Below are positions 33,540-45,134 of a stretch of 64,000 bases of DNA, one piece after another (positions within the stretch are counted from its first letter, which is position 1; every line of letters starts with the position of its first letter). The stretch covers positions 62,001 through 126,000 of the forward strand of contig JBITNC010000001.1 of NCBI GenBank assembly GCA_050084985.1. Direction: 5' to 3'. The position numbers and the translations under genes are program-made. This DNA is from Nageia nagi (lineage: Eukaryota > Pinophyta). The notes below the pieces were generated by a model. The model made no database searches, was not told where the DNA came from, and saw only the letters and a list, made by a program, of their open reading frames with translations.

Positions 33540-34615
33540 ATAATCTCATGTGCACATGATGGAATAAGTGGAGGATATTTTAGTGTTCCTACAATCACAA
33601 AATGACGAATGAGTATTGGTTATTATTAGCCTCCTACAAAGTGCAATTATATCAAATATGTTAAAAATACCTCAAATGATAACAACATTCTAATCAGTTT
33701 AATCAACTATCACAAGCATTACAACCCATGCAATCATTATGGCCATTTTTGAGATGAGCCTGGGATCTTATAGGTCAGATATATCCTACTTCCTTATATG
33801 GTCATAAGTTTATAATAACAACCATAGAATATTTCACAAAATGGGTTGAAGCTATTTCTATGATCTTCAAGAAAGGACCAAAAATAGCAAAATTCAAAAG
33901 CATCATATCATTTGCCATTTTAGAATTCCCACTCAAATTATCATAGATAACAAAAATAATTTCAAAAATAAAGAAGTGTTAGCTTTATGCAAAGGATACT
34001 ATATTAGAATTAATTTTTTAATGCTTTATTACCCTCAAGAGAATGGATAAGTTGAGGCTACAAATAAAACTATTTAGAGTATTTACTTACAATTATAGAT
34101 AAATCTCATAGATATTGATACACAAGGATTCCACTTGCTTTATGGGCCTATCACACTAGTATTAGAACCCTTACTTGGGCAGCCCCATTCTCTCTTGTTT
34201 ATGGGGTAGAAGTAGTTTTACCTTTAGAAATAGAAATCTCATCTTTATGAATTACTTTACAAGATTACACTACATATGAGGTAGCTCGCCAAACACAATT
34301 AGATCATTTAATATTGTTATAAAAAATATGAGTTAATTCATTAGAACATATGCATACTTATCAAAATCATATTAAGAGAGCTTTTGATAAAAAGGGCTAA
34401 AATTTGTGAATTCAATATAGGAGATTTAGTGCTTAAAAAATCAACAAACTTCACGAATGGAAATGTAACTTCATGATACATTTTCCCCTATTTGGTTGAA
34501 CCTTATATAATTAAAATAAAATTTGATTCAAGGGCATATCACTTAGCTAACATGGAAGGTAATGAAGAGTGTGAACCAATAAATATCATGCATTTTCATC
34601 CCTTTTAGAGTTAAA
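33540..34615 (+). pseudogene. E3 integrase, degenerate
   Basis: An H-D-G-x-S-G-G-x-F piece (about 33550) belongs to the zinc finger. Then the core: WDLIGQI at about 33760 (first Asp), YGHKFIITTIEYFTKWVEAI (about 33800-33860), a frame with IIDNKNNF (second Asp, about 33940) and YYPQENG-VEATNK (catalytic Glu, about 34030). The stop in the last is at the usual Gln. IPLALWAYHTSIRT (about 34130) and PFSLVYGVEVVLPLEIEI (about 34185) complete the C-half. The end near 34600 (FHPF, stop) matches the Tat Pol end. Confidence 0.84.
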
Positions 34616-35099
34616 ATTGCTTTATTTTATGTGTATACATTGTAAATATATAGTTAAATATATTCAAAGTTTTACAATGAACTAATAAAAATAAATAAAT
34701 TTAATATATGACAACCAAAAGAATCAAGAGTGGTCACATACCATTGGAAAGAAAAGGAATAAGGCCAGTAGCATGGTTTGAGAAGCCTAGATATCCAATA
34801 TATAGATCTATATCCAAACTTACATAATTTTCTTTCCAAGGATCACATAATTTTCTTTGATTACGTATTGACATACAAAGGGATCTATCCTTGAATAATT
34901 GTCTAGGTAAATTTGATGGATGAAAAATTTGTGTTACAAGAGATAATCTTGATATTTACATAGATAAGGCTATGTATTTCTTAGGTTTTTAGCATTACCA
35001 TGAGAAATACATAAAATATATTTTCTATGCTTATATTGGCCTACTGCAACACCTAGAATCATACTTAATTATACTTTTAATGTTTGGATTTTAGACATT
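34616..35099 (+). other. E3 spacer between pol and 3' ORF
   Basis: About 480 bp without a recognisable frame. It is moderately AT-rich and has no clear repeat. Confidence 0.5.
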
Positions 35100-36290
35100 A
35101 CATCTTAAAATCTGCAAAGCTTACATCTAATTTTGACTTGGATGAATCAGCTTACAAGAGAAATATGTCATCAAAATTAATATATGATTTTTCTCCTATG
35201 TTTGTGCCCAAATTGAAAAAATCAAGAAAAGCTAAAAGATATATTAATAAATGATTTTCTTGATTAAACGTCAAGGTTTTTCCTCTCTTATTCCCATGAT
35301 CATTCAGGAAAAACTTTGACAACAAAAGGATTAGAAGTTCCAAAAAAAAACAAATTTTCAATTTAATTACGTTGGTCAAAATTACAAGATAGATATGAAG
35401 AAGATGTTTATATGCAATTAGTTTGAAAAGATCTTACACTTATGGCACATTTTTTTATTTTCCAAGAGAAATGCAATTAGTGATAGCCATGAAATATTTT
35501 TAAAATCGTACATCAAATACATGGGAATTGAAAATAAATGGTTCAAAAGTTACAATTGAAGTAAAAGCACATGAAATATCGATGGAACAAGAATATGAGA
35601 TTAGTTCATGACAATGGTTCCATCTATATTGGCCTTATGATAAACCCAAAATTTTGATATATTATGTTGAAGATGTCAATATCAAATTTATGGGATGTTC
35701 TTTTACTTTGACTTCAATTGTTTTTTATCAAGTATTATCATATCTTATGCTATTCTTCACAAATAATGAAATTGTATATAATTATGATTCATTGTTTAGT
35801 AAAAATTATTATATGAATAATCCTTTAAATGTAAAAACATGATTTAAATTAATTACTCAATGCCTAAATGAAATAAAATGAATTAAGAAAATTATTCAAA
35901 AACATCATTTAATGATTATCAAAAATAGGAGTTCTATTATCACTATAGGAAGTCTCATTCCATACTTCCTATTGTTGACTTCTCCATTACCACCTATACC
36001 ACCATCGCCTTGATTCATTATACCCTTATATATACCCTTCTTTTTTATGCCTCCTAAGGTACATATTGAAGTTTTAACTTCATCTATGGAACCTAAGAGA
36101 ATTATCAAAAAGTTCAAACCAAAACCTAAGCTAGCACATCCACCACTTGTTTTGTATCCCATTCATTCTCAACCATTGATTCTAGGATGAAGTCCTTTTC
36201 ACCTTTAATTGAGGCCTCCTTATTATTACTACTTAAATCATGGAAGTTGGGTCATTCATAAGATGTCTATATACCAACATCATTCAAGAA
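35100..36290 (+). pseudogene. E3 sense 3' ORF, unknown function
   Basis: Broken but coherent coding sequence. Pieces in + strand order: LDESAYKRNMSSKLIYDFSP (about 35135), RWSKLQDRYEEDVYMQL (about 35370), KDLTLMAHFF, FPREMQLVIAMKYF (about 35460), NTWELKINGSKVTIEVKAHE (about 35517), EQEYEISS, then after a stop QWFHLYWPYDKPK and YYVEDVNIKFMGCSFTLTS (35654-35720). Last is a Pro-rich, Lys-rich tail with MEPKRIIKKFKPKPKLAHPP (about 36086). Stops fall at Gln/Arg-like positions. I do not recognise the family. It follows Tat integrase on the same strand, where some Tat elements carry extra ORFs. Confidence 0.6.
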
Positions 36291-38509
36291 TTATAAATTG
36301 ATTTATGTTGTATTAAAATAAAAAATAACAAAAATAATAAAAACATTAAAAAAATATAACAATAAAATATGTATGCTTTTTTATATGTGTTGTATATATA
36401 TCACTTGATCTTTGCATGTTTATTAATTATTTTCATACAAATAAAAGTTTTATATAGTATTTTATATAGCTTTCTCCAATATCTAAAGTTTGGATATCCA
36501 ATATTGTAGGTGGCAAGTTGCATTCAACACACATTCATCATGATCATCCTCATTATGTTTTTGAACCCACTAATCAATGTATATTTTACCTCTATCATAT
36601 TCCACCTATCCCTTGAGATTTGTTTTCCCTACACATTCCACATTCCCTAGTGATTGTATAAAGAGTTATACTCCATCACTAGATATAGATACAGATCACT
36701 TTTTTGAGTTTTCTATGGTGTTTAACATAAAATCTTATCTATGGAAGCCTTTTTAAGTCTTGTAGATAAATATGATCAAGCTTAACATGATCTCAAAATT
36801 TCTTTTTAGATGAGCATCATCATTAATCATGAACCATGTTGGGGAACTTGCATAATTTATGATATACTTGATGAAGATTTTCTCCAAAATCTCATTTATT
36901 TATTTTTTAAACCAGACTTTATGGAGGATTACAATCAATGCCCATGTTAATACATTCTTATGTTGAATCATTACATTTTATATTCCACCATCATTACACC
37001 CTCATAATTCATTCGATATACTTATCATCACCCATGTAATAACACAAAATATTTTCTATTGGGACTCTATATTTTCTATTTTTGTCACTCATCAAGAAAC
37101 ACATTGATCTATTGATCATGTTATTCATATGGTATATCATTTTCACAACATCTCTCATAGTCAGTTATTGCAATCCTTTATATAACATGGATTTAATCAT
37201 GAAAAGTCAAATAAGAACTAAAAAATAAAAAAATTATAAAAAACCAAAAAAATAAAAAAATCATAAAATACACACACACTCAAAAAATTATTTCTAAAGC
37301 ATGTTGGCTATTGGGTGAATTTCCCTATGTGTTCATACTATACCATTGTGTTCATCTCATCTTATTTGTTACTTCCATCATCATAAAACTATTAAGTGTC
37401 AAACATGATGATCTTAGTAATTTACCAAAATATGCATACACACCATACATCCATCTACATATTATTCATATATATAGCTATATGCATAAATAAAGTAGTT
37501 TATGAGTATAATATTCATATTCTATTTTATCAAAATATCTTCCATAAAAGTTTTGAAACTTAGGATGATAAATAAACATAACCTTGATACACTTTTAGGA
37601 TATTATGAACTTATGCATTTTAGCATATTTTAAAATCTTGAAATAATAAAAAAAATGATGTTATTTGAGCATAATTTTGAGTGATCATTCATCCTATTAT
37701 TCCGCTTCATCCCAAACCCAAGAGATAGGATATGAAGAAAAAATAAATAGTAAAAAATATTCAAAAAAGATTACAAAAAGAATACAAAAAATAGTTAAAA
37801 ATATTCAAAAAGATTTAAAAAAAAAAAAAAGAATTAAAATTCTTGGATGATTATAGTATCTTCTATCGGGGCTATGAATGGTTGACTAGCAATAGAACAA
37901 GGCTATAATAAGATCTAGGGGTTAGTCTTCATCAGGATTATGGACACCCATATGACAGTGAAGTATACCTTATGAAGTGTCAACATGTATAGTCTCTATG
38001 ATGGACCTTTGGATGTTTCATATGGATGAATCAACTTACATATATTATGCTCTTGAAATACTAAGTTTGCAACATCAAGAGAAGGAAATGAACATCATTG
38101 TATACACATAAGTTCATAATAAAATAAAATATATTATAACATTATTTTATATCATCCCTAGTAGATGAAACTACAACAAAAGATTATTTGATGAAATTAA
38201 TTTTAATATCTTATTTATTACACTTCTTTATCATATTATGCATTTCACTTCATAACATATATATTATTATTATGATCTTGGTAAGCTAGCTAGGATGTTA
38301 TGTTTGATATTCAAATAGTTATACCATTAATTCATATTCAATATCCATGAGTATACATTTACATCCATATATCCATACATTCATTCCATTTATACTATTT
38401 CACATATACATATTATCCTACAATTTGTGTTCAAAATCATGTGTATAAATAGTCAAGAATAGAAAATGATGATATCTAGTTCTATACTATTATAAATAAA
38501 AATCTTATT
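36291..38509 (+). other. E3 AT-rich 3' spacer
   Basis: No credible gene. A-rich tracts occur at about 36315-36370, 37195-37290 and 37735-37845, each a few hundred bases apart. 37850-38070 is less AT-rich and without a frame. Short open frames here (for example 37311-37493 and 37665-37850) are low-complexity. Confidence 0.5.
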
Positions 38510-38801
38510 TGATGAAGAATAATAATAATAATAAAGTCCATAATTAGATATATACAATAAAATCATGCTTATATGTATTTATTTAATATCATTTAATATT
38601 TAATATTGTCTTATAAAACTATGTTCTTAATACTATGTTCTCAAACCATGATATTTATTAAGATCATTTAATGTTAACGATTATTTAGTAATACTATGTT
38701 CTCAATACCATGTGTATACTACCATGGTATTCATTGTAATCTTGCTTATTTAAATACCTCTCTTTATTATGAAATGCATTCTAGATTTCAATTCCATATC
38801 A
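38510..38801 (+). mobile_element. E5 5' LTR (292 bp)
   Basis: TGATGAAGAATAATAATAAT (an AAT microsatellite near the start) to CATATCA. It matches 39860-40150, including 'ctaccatggtattcattgtaat'. A TATTTAAATA at 38747-38756 is a TATA-like candidate. Confidence 0.88.
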
Positions 38802-38802
38802 T

Positions 38803-38814
38803 TGGTATCAGAGC
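38803..38814 (+). promoter_or_regulatory. E5 primer-binding site (initiator tRNA-Met)
   Basis: TGGTATCAGAGC, an exact match to the plant initiator tRNA-Met complement and the only undecayed copy in the window. Confidence 0.92.
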
Positions 38815-39851
38815 TCAATTGTACTTTATGACCTCTACTCTTACATTTCTTCATGAGATATGAGGAGGGATTAGGTTCATGCCAATCTTCCCTCCCCTCC
38901 ATCTTCCTTTCTATGCATCAAGGTTATTGAATCCATATACATCCACCAACATTCGAAGATTCCATTTTTTCCTACAATGTGTTCCATATACTTTTTGGTG
39001 CAAGTGAAAACCTAAGGTCCTATACTACACCAAATGGGAAAACAATTTGTATTTATATTCTACACATATAGACCTTTTCAATAGTCTAAAGAATGTGCAA
39101 AATGAAATTTTGGATCAAAAGTTATTATTTCTACAAGTTGCCTATTTTTATAGGGACCACAGCTATGTTTTTCAGATTGAAGGAGTTTTTATCATAACTT
39201 CTTCCTCATACCTCTGTTTGGCATGCCATCTATTCTGTTGGCTCTATCACTTCAATATCTTAGCAATGAGTTATTGCATGGCATAGTTTGCCTCTTTATG
39301 CTCCATGTTACCATCATTCTTTTATGATGGATCTATTTGAAGCATTGGTCTTCAAATTTTAAGTTCTTCCTTTTGCCATCCTTCAATAATCAAAGAAAAG
39401 TAGTGCCTTGATTTCATGTTGAGGGACTCTTTTTGCATCCTTCCTAATTGGCTCCATTTTCAATATACTTGATATTCATACTACTTTGATGCTTCTATGC
39501 TACAAATATTCTTGTAGTGTTCTCTTGTTTCTTCCATGAATCAAAATTAATTGTTAGAATTCTTTTTACAACTATCACCATTATTCATTGTACATTGCAT
39601 AGCATATGCATTGGGTACTATATCACTTGGAGTTGTAGTTTCATTCTACCATGATCCATCATTCATTAGACTTATTTATGGTTACTCTTGAGGATAAAAG
39701 AGTCATAGTCAATATTCCAACAATTTTATGGTCATCATTTTGGCTCTCTTACACTATTTCATATTTCAACTTTGGAGATTGCATCAGCATCAACAACTTT
39801 GTATCTTATTCATTTGGGTTTTTTCTCAATTGGACCAAAGCTCTTGTTGTT

Positions 39852-39859
39852 AGGAGAAA
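39852..39859 (+). promoter_or_regulatory. E5 polypurine tract
   Basis: AGGAGAAA immediately before the TGAC start of the 3' LTR. Confidence 0.8.
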
Positions 39860-40150
39860 TGACAAGGAATAATAATAATAATAAATTCCATAATTAGGTA
39901 TCTAGGATAAAATCATGCTTAGAGGCATTTATTTAATATCATTTAATATTTACAGTTGTCTTGTAAAATTGTGTCCTCAATATCATGTTCTCAAACCATG
40001 GTATTTGTTAAGGTCATTTAAGGTTAATGATTATCTGTAATATTGTGTTCTCAATACTATGTGTATACTACCATGGTATTCATTGTAATATTGCCTATTT
40101 AAATGCTTCTCTTTCTTATGAAATGCATTATCGATTTCAATTCCATGTCA
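39860..40150 (+). mobile_element. E5 3' LTR (291 bp)
   Basis: TGACAAGGAATAATAATAAT to CATGTCA, the partner of 38510-38801. Confidence 0.88.
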
Positions 40151-40639
40151 TTTTTCTAATTATAAGCTATGTCATTATAAGCATATAATGATAAGGTTAA
40201 TAATAAATTAAATTGTTAACATTACATCATCCATCAATCATAATAACATTACGTAGGAACAAACCATATATTAAAATATTAAAAAGTGTCATTATTCTAA
40301 CATAGTAAGATAATATAAATCAACATCAACATTCTATCAATATGAAATATAACAAGAAAAATAAACAGAATCCTAAGTCCATCATCCATCAAAATAACAC
40401 ATGATAATATCAAAATAACAACTCATCAAAATATCATCATAACCATGAACATGAGTATACAAATATATCATCATATATAAATATCAAAAGATAATCATAA
40501 AGTCTATCACCTAGCAATCCATAACATCCATCCAATAAAATCAATCATGATCATCATGATCAAAAATTGAATATAATTTACCACCATCAACAAATATAAT
40601 TCTATAACATGATATCATAGTCTAATAATAAAATCACAT
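40151..40639 (+). other. E3 AT-rich spacer
   Basis: Rich in 'atcat', 'aacat' and 'atcaa' words, with no frame or structured repeat. Confidence 0.5.
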
Positions 40640-42330
40640 AACAAAAAGAGCTAAGTGCTCAATCCTTAGGAGCATCCTCATAAGTACTTCCCTCACCACC
40701 TCCCTGACCTCTAGTCTCACCTATGTCCTAGGCACTCTGAGCTATGATGATGGGCTACCTATACTCCTCTCTCTCCTTGCTACTTGTAGCTTTGATGATA
40801 CATGCCTATGATGAGAAGAGGTAGTAAAACTCCTGCTAGAAGTAGCTATAGCCCTACCTCTACCTCTATAAGCACTAGTATCACCCTAGGTCCCACTAGT
40901 TTTCATAGAAGGAAATGTACTAATATCCAAAAGAACATAACCTAAGGGAGGAATAGGATACTCTAGATCGGGTCTGTATGAAGGAACACCCACTAACCAA
41001 GTATCAAAAACTCCATGATAGTAGTGCCTCTACCTACATATATCCCTAACAAAAGTGGATGAGTGTCTCTTCATACTTGGTACAACCCCCTCTACTTTGA
41101 CCTACTAAGTAGTAAGGATTAAATCATGGCCTGGGCTATATCTCTCTCGAGCATGTATCTATAACAATCCACCATATATTTGATCCTATCCTCATTTGTA
41201 TTCCTATACTATTGTAGTTGAGCATGCAAAGACTCATTATATTGATGAGACTAATCAAGTAATGATCAAGATTATCTAAGTAAAAACTTCAGCTCATCAA
41301 TCTCACTAAGTAAGGAGTCATGGTTGTGAACCTATAGGACTGGTACCTCCTCGTTGGGGCTCCCTCACCAATATAACCTCCTTCTCAACCTATGTATCCA
41401 TCAGTAGTATGTCCTCTATAGGATCCATCTCAATGTAATGCTCTTCCTCCATGCCAGGCCTTACACTAGGATCCTTAATGTGCTACCATACTCGATGATC
41501 CTAGTCACCCTCATCATCCTCCTCTAGATCAACCTACCATTAGGGAACAAAAACCTTTATAACCTTAACATCATCTAAATCTAACTCCTCCTCAATACCT
41601 TCATCCCCTATAGGATTAGGCTCAACATAAATCAAAACCTTCTATAAAAAGGGTACCCTCTCTTTGATACCTCCTAGGCTCTAGAAGAACATCATGCATG
41701 AGTCCAAACTGGTGCTTGATGTGCTCAAATTGAAAGTACTCCAAAAATTCAATCCATTGACAACTAAGAACCTTGGCCTATCTGAATCAACCCCATCAAG
41801 AATGAAAATCTAATACTCCCACTAGATCAAACCCTACTTTTTTCAAGAAAAGCTTAACACTAGATCAACCCCATCAAGAATGAAAATCTAATACTCCCCT
41901 ATTGATCATCATGCTAGTACTATAGATACTTGATCCCACATAAGATGTTTTTATACATAATCGTATCTACCTTGTCAACTCCATACATGTATGAGATAGT
42001 CTATCAAATATCATTTCTATCAATGATGTGTTGAATCCTCTGACCATGAATGGGTAGGGGGTAAAGATGATGGATTTCCTTCATCATAATGGTCATATCC
42101 CCTGTCAAGAGATGGAAAGTAGAGGTGGTGGAGTCCCACCTCTCAAGAAAAGCTACCATAAGAGGGTAATCATAGTGAATGCAATCTATGTAAGTTCCAA
42201 CTCTAAAATCCACACTCTAAAGAAATGTGTGATCCCCAATAGTAAGGAATGGAAATCCCTCATGAATAATAGTAGGGTAACGATCCCTAAGGTTGAACAT
42301 ATCTCAAACCTAGAGCAAGAATAAACTAAT
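40640..42330 (-). pseudogene. Antisense plant-mobile-domain (PMD) ORF in E3
   Basis: On the - strand from about 42310: FNLRDRYPTIIHEGFPFLTIGDHTFL, then the 69-codon piece 42213-42004 with LMVAFLERWDSTTSTFHLL and TGDMTIMMKEIHHLYPLPIHGQ. This is the plant mobile domain pattern (W-x-x-x-T-x-T-F-H-L-x-x-G-E-M-T-x-x-L-x-D). Later pieces include YMVDCYRYMLERDIAQA (about 41170) and a Gly/Arg/Ser-rich tail with a GRGRA run (about 40860). Stops and shifts are frequent. PMD proteins occur both as host genes (MAIN/MAIL) and in transposons. Extra antisense ORFs between pol and the 3' LTR are known in Tat elements, so I take it as part of E3. Confidence 0.72.
41786..41898. repeat. 78-bp partial tandem duplication in the PMD ORF
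   Basis: A 35-bp stretch at 41786-41820 recurs exactly at 41864-41898, an offset of 78 bp. The identity suggests a duplication more recent than the surrounding decay. 78 is a multiple of three, so it would not shift the frame. Confidence 0.8.
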
Positions 42331-43237
42331 TTAAGTCTAAATTAAAAAAAAATCAACTTAAAAGATGAATGTTGATGATTGAGAAATTGAGTTGCAAAGT
42401 AACCAATGTCTACTGGCTAGATCTTGATGACCCTGAAAACCTTTAGCCCTAGCCAATGAGCATGGTTGAAATACCTAAAAAGGATTAGAAAAACCTAAAA
42501 GTTAAGCTAAATGCAAAATCTAAATCATTGAAAAATATCTAAATACAAAAATAATAACTTCTACGATTTTCAATTTGTAAATTAAACACTAGAATTAGCT
42601 TATTAAATAAAAAATTAAAAAGGATGTTTGAAAACACTACCTCCTCTTTGATTTGCCTCATCCGAATGGTCGATATCCTCCTCGATGGCATGCTAACTCA
42701 CAAAAAGTGACAAGGCAACTAAATAGGTATTCAATAGTGGGAAAAGGGCTACAAGTGAATAAGAACTCTAAAAAGTAGTAAAAGAAAAATAAAGGATTGA
42801 TAATTCTTGTCTTTGTATTTGACCCGCAACCTTGGATGCTGATGATTTTAAATCGGATACCGATGACATAGGTGGGACATCGATGATTAGACCAAAACAT
42901 CGATGACCCATAATTTTTTTAAAAAATCTTCAAAAAATGAAAACCAAAAATTCAAAAAATACTTAAGCCCTCCTTCTCGTATTCTATTAAGAGTTCGGAT
43001 AAGGAAAATATTAAAACATGTGCATATACAAACATATGTACATAAAAATATTTAAAACCCCCCTTTGGCATCTCATCATGGATCCTTGACAATGTAACAA
43101 AAATGTGTCAAAAATAATATAAGGAAGCCTCCCAACTTGTTAAATTACCAAAGTAACATGTACAAAATTGATCAAATCTCACAAATAATTTAAGCTTCAA
43201 GAAATCGAACATGATTCAAAAGCATAATATGACCTTT

Positions 43238-44330
43238 TGCATAAGATCATCATGTACCCTTGCTAACAAGATAAAGAGCAACAAAACTCAAATAAATGTA
43301 TACAAAAGATAAGCTTACTATCAAATCCTAGCTTCTACATGTGGAGACAAATATAGAGTCTCATCATGCAAGTACTACAAATAGCATACAATATGGAGAT
43401 AGATACAAGTGACATTTTGGTGTACACTATAATTATTTTCAAAATGTTTCAAGTGCAAAAGATCAAAACATGAGTTGATCATGATTCGATTAATCAAGTT
43501 TGACTTATTCAAAGAGATTAGATCAATTTTAAAACATTGACCTATGTGTCAAACCCACAAGTCAGGTGATTTAAACAAACCCATTTTCATTTTTAGACAA
43601 ATAAAAAATACAAAAAAACTATAAGCCTTGCTTCTAGTATATCGTTATGAATTTCAAACAAGGCAACACAAAAACATACAAATATACAAATAAAAAGTAC
43701 AAAAAACTTTAAATCCCTCTAGCATCTCATAGTGAATCCTTAAGAAGGTAATATTAAAATATCCTTTCATGATCCTTTGATGGGATAATTATTGTATTAT
43801 ACCCCTAATCATGCATCCTTGATGAGCCAATATATATACTAAAGTTAAAAAAATTAAAAAATATGTCAAGGAGAAAACAAGCAAGCCTCTTAGTTGTCAC
43901 TTCAATCAACATCACATATTTTGGAAAATTTAACACTCAAAATTAATTCGAAATTTGAAAATTTGAACATGATTAAATACATAGTATGAACTTTTATGCA
44001 TGATCATCATGTAATCCTATTATCGAGATGAAGAGAAGAATAATCAAAATAATTGTATTCATAAAGTACACTTCCTTATCACATGCAGCTTTAACGTGCG
44101 AAGATGATCTGAAGTTTCATCATGCAACTGCCATAAATAGTATACAATATAGTGATAACATAGAAGTTTCTCTTTGATAATAAAATCACACTATTCTCAA
44201 AATGCTTCAAACATAAAAGATCAAAAATGAATTCAATCATAATTCGATCAATCAAATTTGCCTTATTCTAGAGAATATGTCAATCCAAAATATTGAATAA
44301 AGTTGAAAACACAAGTTAAAAAACTTGAAT
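43238..44330 (+). repeat. Spaced degenerate repeat units, right set
   Basis: Anchors TGCATAAGATCATCATG (43238) and TGCATGATCATCATG (43997), each followed by a 'ttatcacatg' or 'tagcttctac' stretch, 'catcatgca', 'gtatacaatat', 'caaaatg(c/t)ttcaa' and a 'gatcaatcaa(a/g)tttg' stretch, as in the left set. The unit at 2450 is the closest left-hand match. Confidence 0.62.
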
Positions 44331-44392
44331 ACATAGACCTTCAGAAAGTTAAATTTTTGAATTATCCCCTGTATATAACTAGTGGATAATTC

Positions 44393-44410
44393 AAAAAAAA
44401 AAAGAAAAAA
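44393..44410 (+). promoter_or_regulatory. E3 polypurine tract
   Basis: Eighteen purines (mostly A with one G) just before TGTAGACACC. Compare 2850-2862. Confidence 0.5.
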
Positions 44411-44656
44411 TGTAGACACCCAAAAATGATCATTTTTTTGATAGACGAAAGAATGATGAAAAATTAAAACTTTATTATAAAGTTTATAATAAAATGCCAA
44501 TTACCAACATCTGACCCCAGTTGTTCAATGACTCAACCTAAACATCGATATTCGATACCTTAACATTAGTGACTTAATGATTGGAAAAATCAAAATAAAA
44601 ATGGTAAATTTCTAAAGCGAATTGGATAAAAAGCTATAGATTACGGATGACTCAAT
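44411..44656 (+). mobile_element. E3 right LTR, first part (split by E6)
   Basis: Begins TGTAGACACCCAAAAATG. It is interrupted at 44656 by E6 and resumes at 53100. Compare the start of the left LTR at 2863. Confidence 0.55.
44652..44656. repeat. Target-site duplication of E6, left (TCAAT)
   Basis: TCAAT before the 5' LTR. The right copy at 53095-53099 is TCAAC, one transition different. Confidence 0.75.
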
Positions 44657-45119
44657 TGTTAGAATTTGTAATGTAATATTGTGTAATATTTTTCTTTAAT
44701 GTAAATTCATGTAATGCTTAAAGTATCTTTAGATACCTTGAAGCATTAAGAGAACAAAAATCGAAAGATGAATAAATTTAGAAAGATGATTAAATATAGA
44801 AACACCTTTAACCTTACCCTTGGGTTAAAAAGAGGTTAAAGGGTGGGTTTCTTCTTATAAATAGAGAGGTACCCTTCCTCTCATTGTAATGAAACAATCA
44901 AGGCTTAGAGTTTGGAGAGAGGTGAGATTTTGTAAGAGAGGTATTTGAGAATAAGAAGATCTTAGTTAGTGGATATAATTCCAAAGAAGGAGAAACCACT
45001 TTATATCTTATGTTATTTATGAGATTGACTTGTGTTGTTGTTCTATGCTATTGATATTGTAAGTGCCTTCTTGAAATCTTGGTAAACTAGAGATTATTCG
45101 AAAAAAGTTAACTTCTTCA
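44657..45119 (+). mobile_element. E6 5' LTR (463 bp)
   Basis: TGTTAGAATTTGTAATG to AACTTCTTCA, the partner of 52645-53094. It has TATAAATA at 44856-44863, followed by the shared 'gagagg' leader. Confidence 0.92.
44856..44863 (+). promoter_or_regulatory. E6 LTR TATA box
   Basis: TATAAATA about 200 bp into the LTR, conserved at 52831-52838 and in E2 at 11767. Confidence 0.7.
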
Positions 45120-45121
45120 AG

Positions 45122-45134
45122 TGATATCAGAGCC
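45122..45134 (+). promoter_or_regulatory. E6 primer-binding site (initiator tRNA-Met)
   Basis: TGATATCAGAGCC, two bases after the 5' LTR, differs from TGGTATCAGAGCC by one G-to-A change. Confidence 0.87.

Larger units (their letters stand above)
38510..40150 (+). mobile_element. E5: 1.64-kb non-autonomous LTR element (TRIM/LARD-like)
   Basis: Two LTRs of 292 and 291 bp (38510-38801, 39860-40150), an exact initiator tRNA-Met primer-binding site one base after the first, a polypurine tract before the second, and only 1,058 bp of noncoding DNA between. Flanks are TTATT and TTTTT, a possible duplication with one change. No gag or pol motif is present, and the frames at 39047-39286 and 39651-39872 look accidental. 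It must have moved with proteins from another element. It is inserted in the 3' region of E3. Confidence 0.87.
42340..44410 (+). other. E3 3' region with two spaced repeats
   Basis: Noncoding. 42800-42905 is less AT-rich, with repeated 'gatgctgatga', 'ccgatgacat' and 'catcgatga' words. Repeat units of the kind at 961-2760 are anchored at 43238 and 43997. A purine run at 44393-44410 ends the region before an LTR start. Confidence 0.55.

Noticed and set aside
37200-37850. A-rich tracts as poly-A tails of LINEs or SINEs
   Set aside because: No LINE or SINE body, no RNA polymerase III boxes and no target duplications next to them.
36905-38300. Host gene exons in the less AT-rich pieces between E3 ORFs
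   Set aside because: No frame of convincing length or motif, and no splice-site pattern supported by coding on both sides.
39047-39872. Two open frames inside E5 as a possible gag or transduced gene
   Set aside because: Hydrophobic, low-information translations with no gag, pol or host motif. The interior of a TRIM/LARD is expected to be noncoding.
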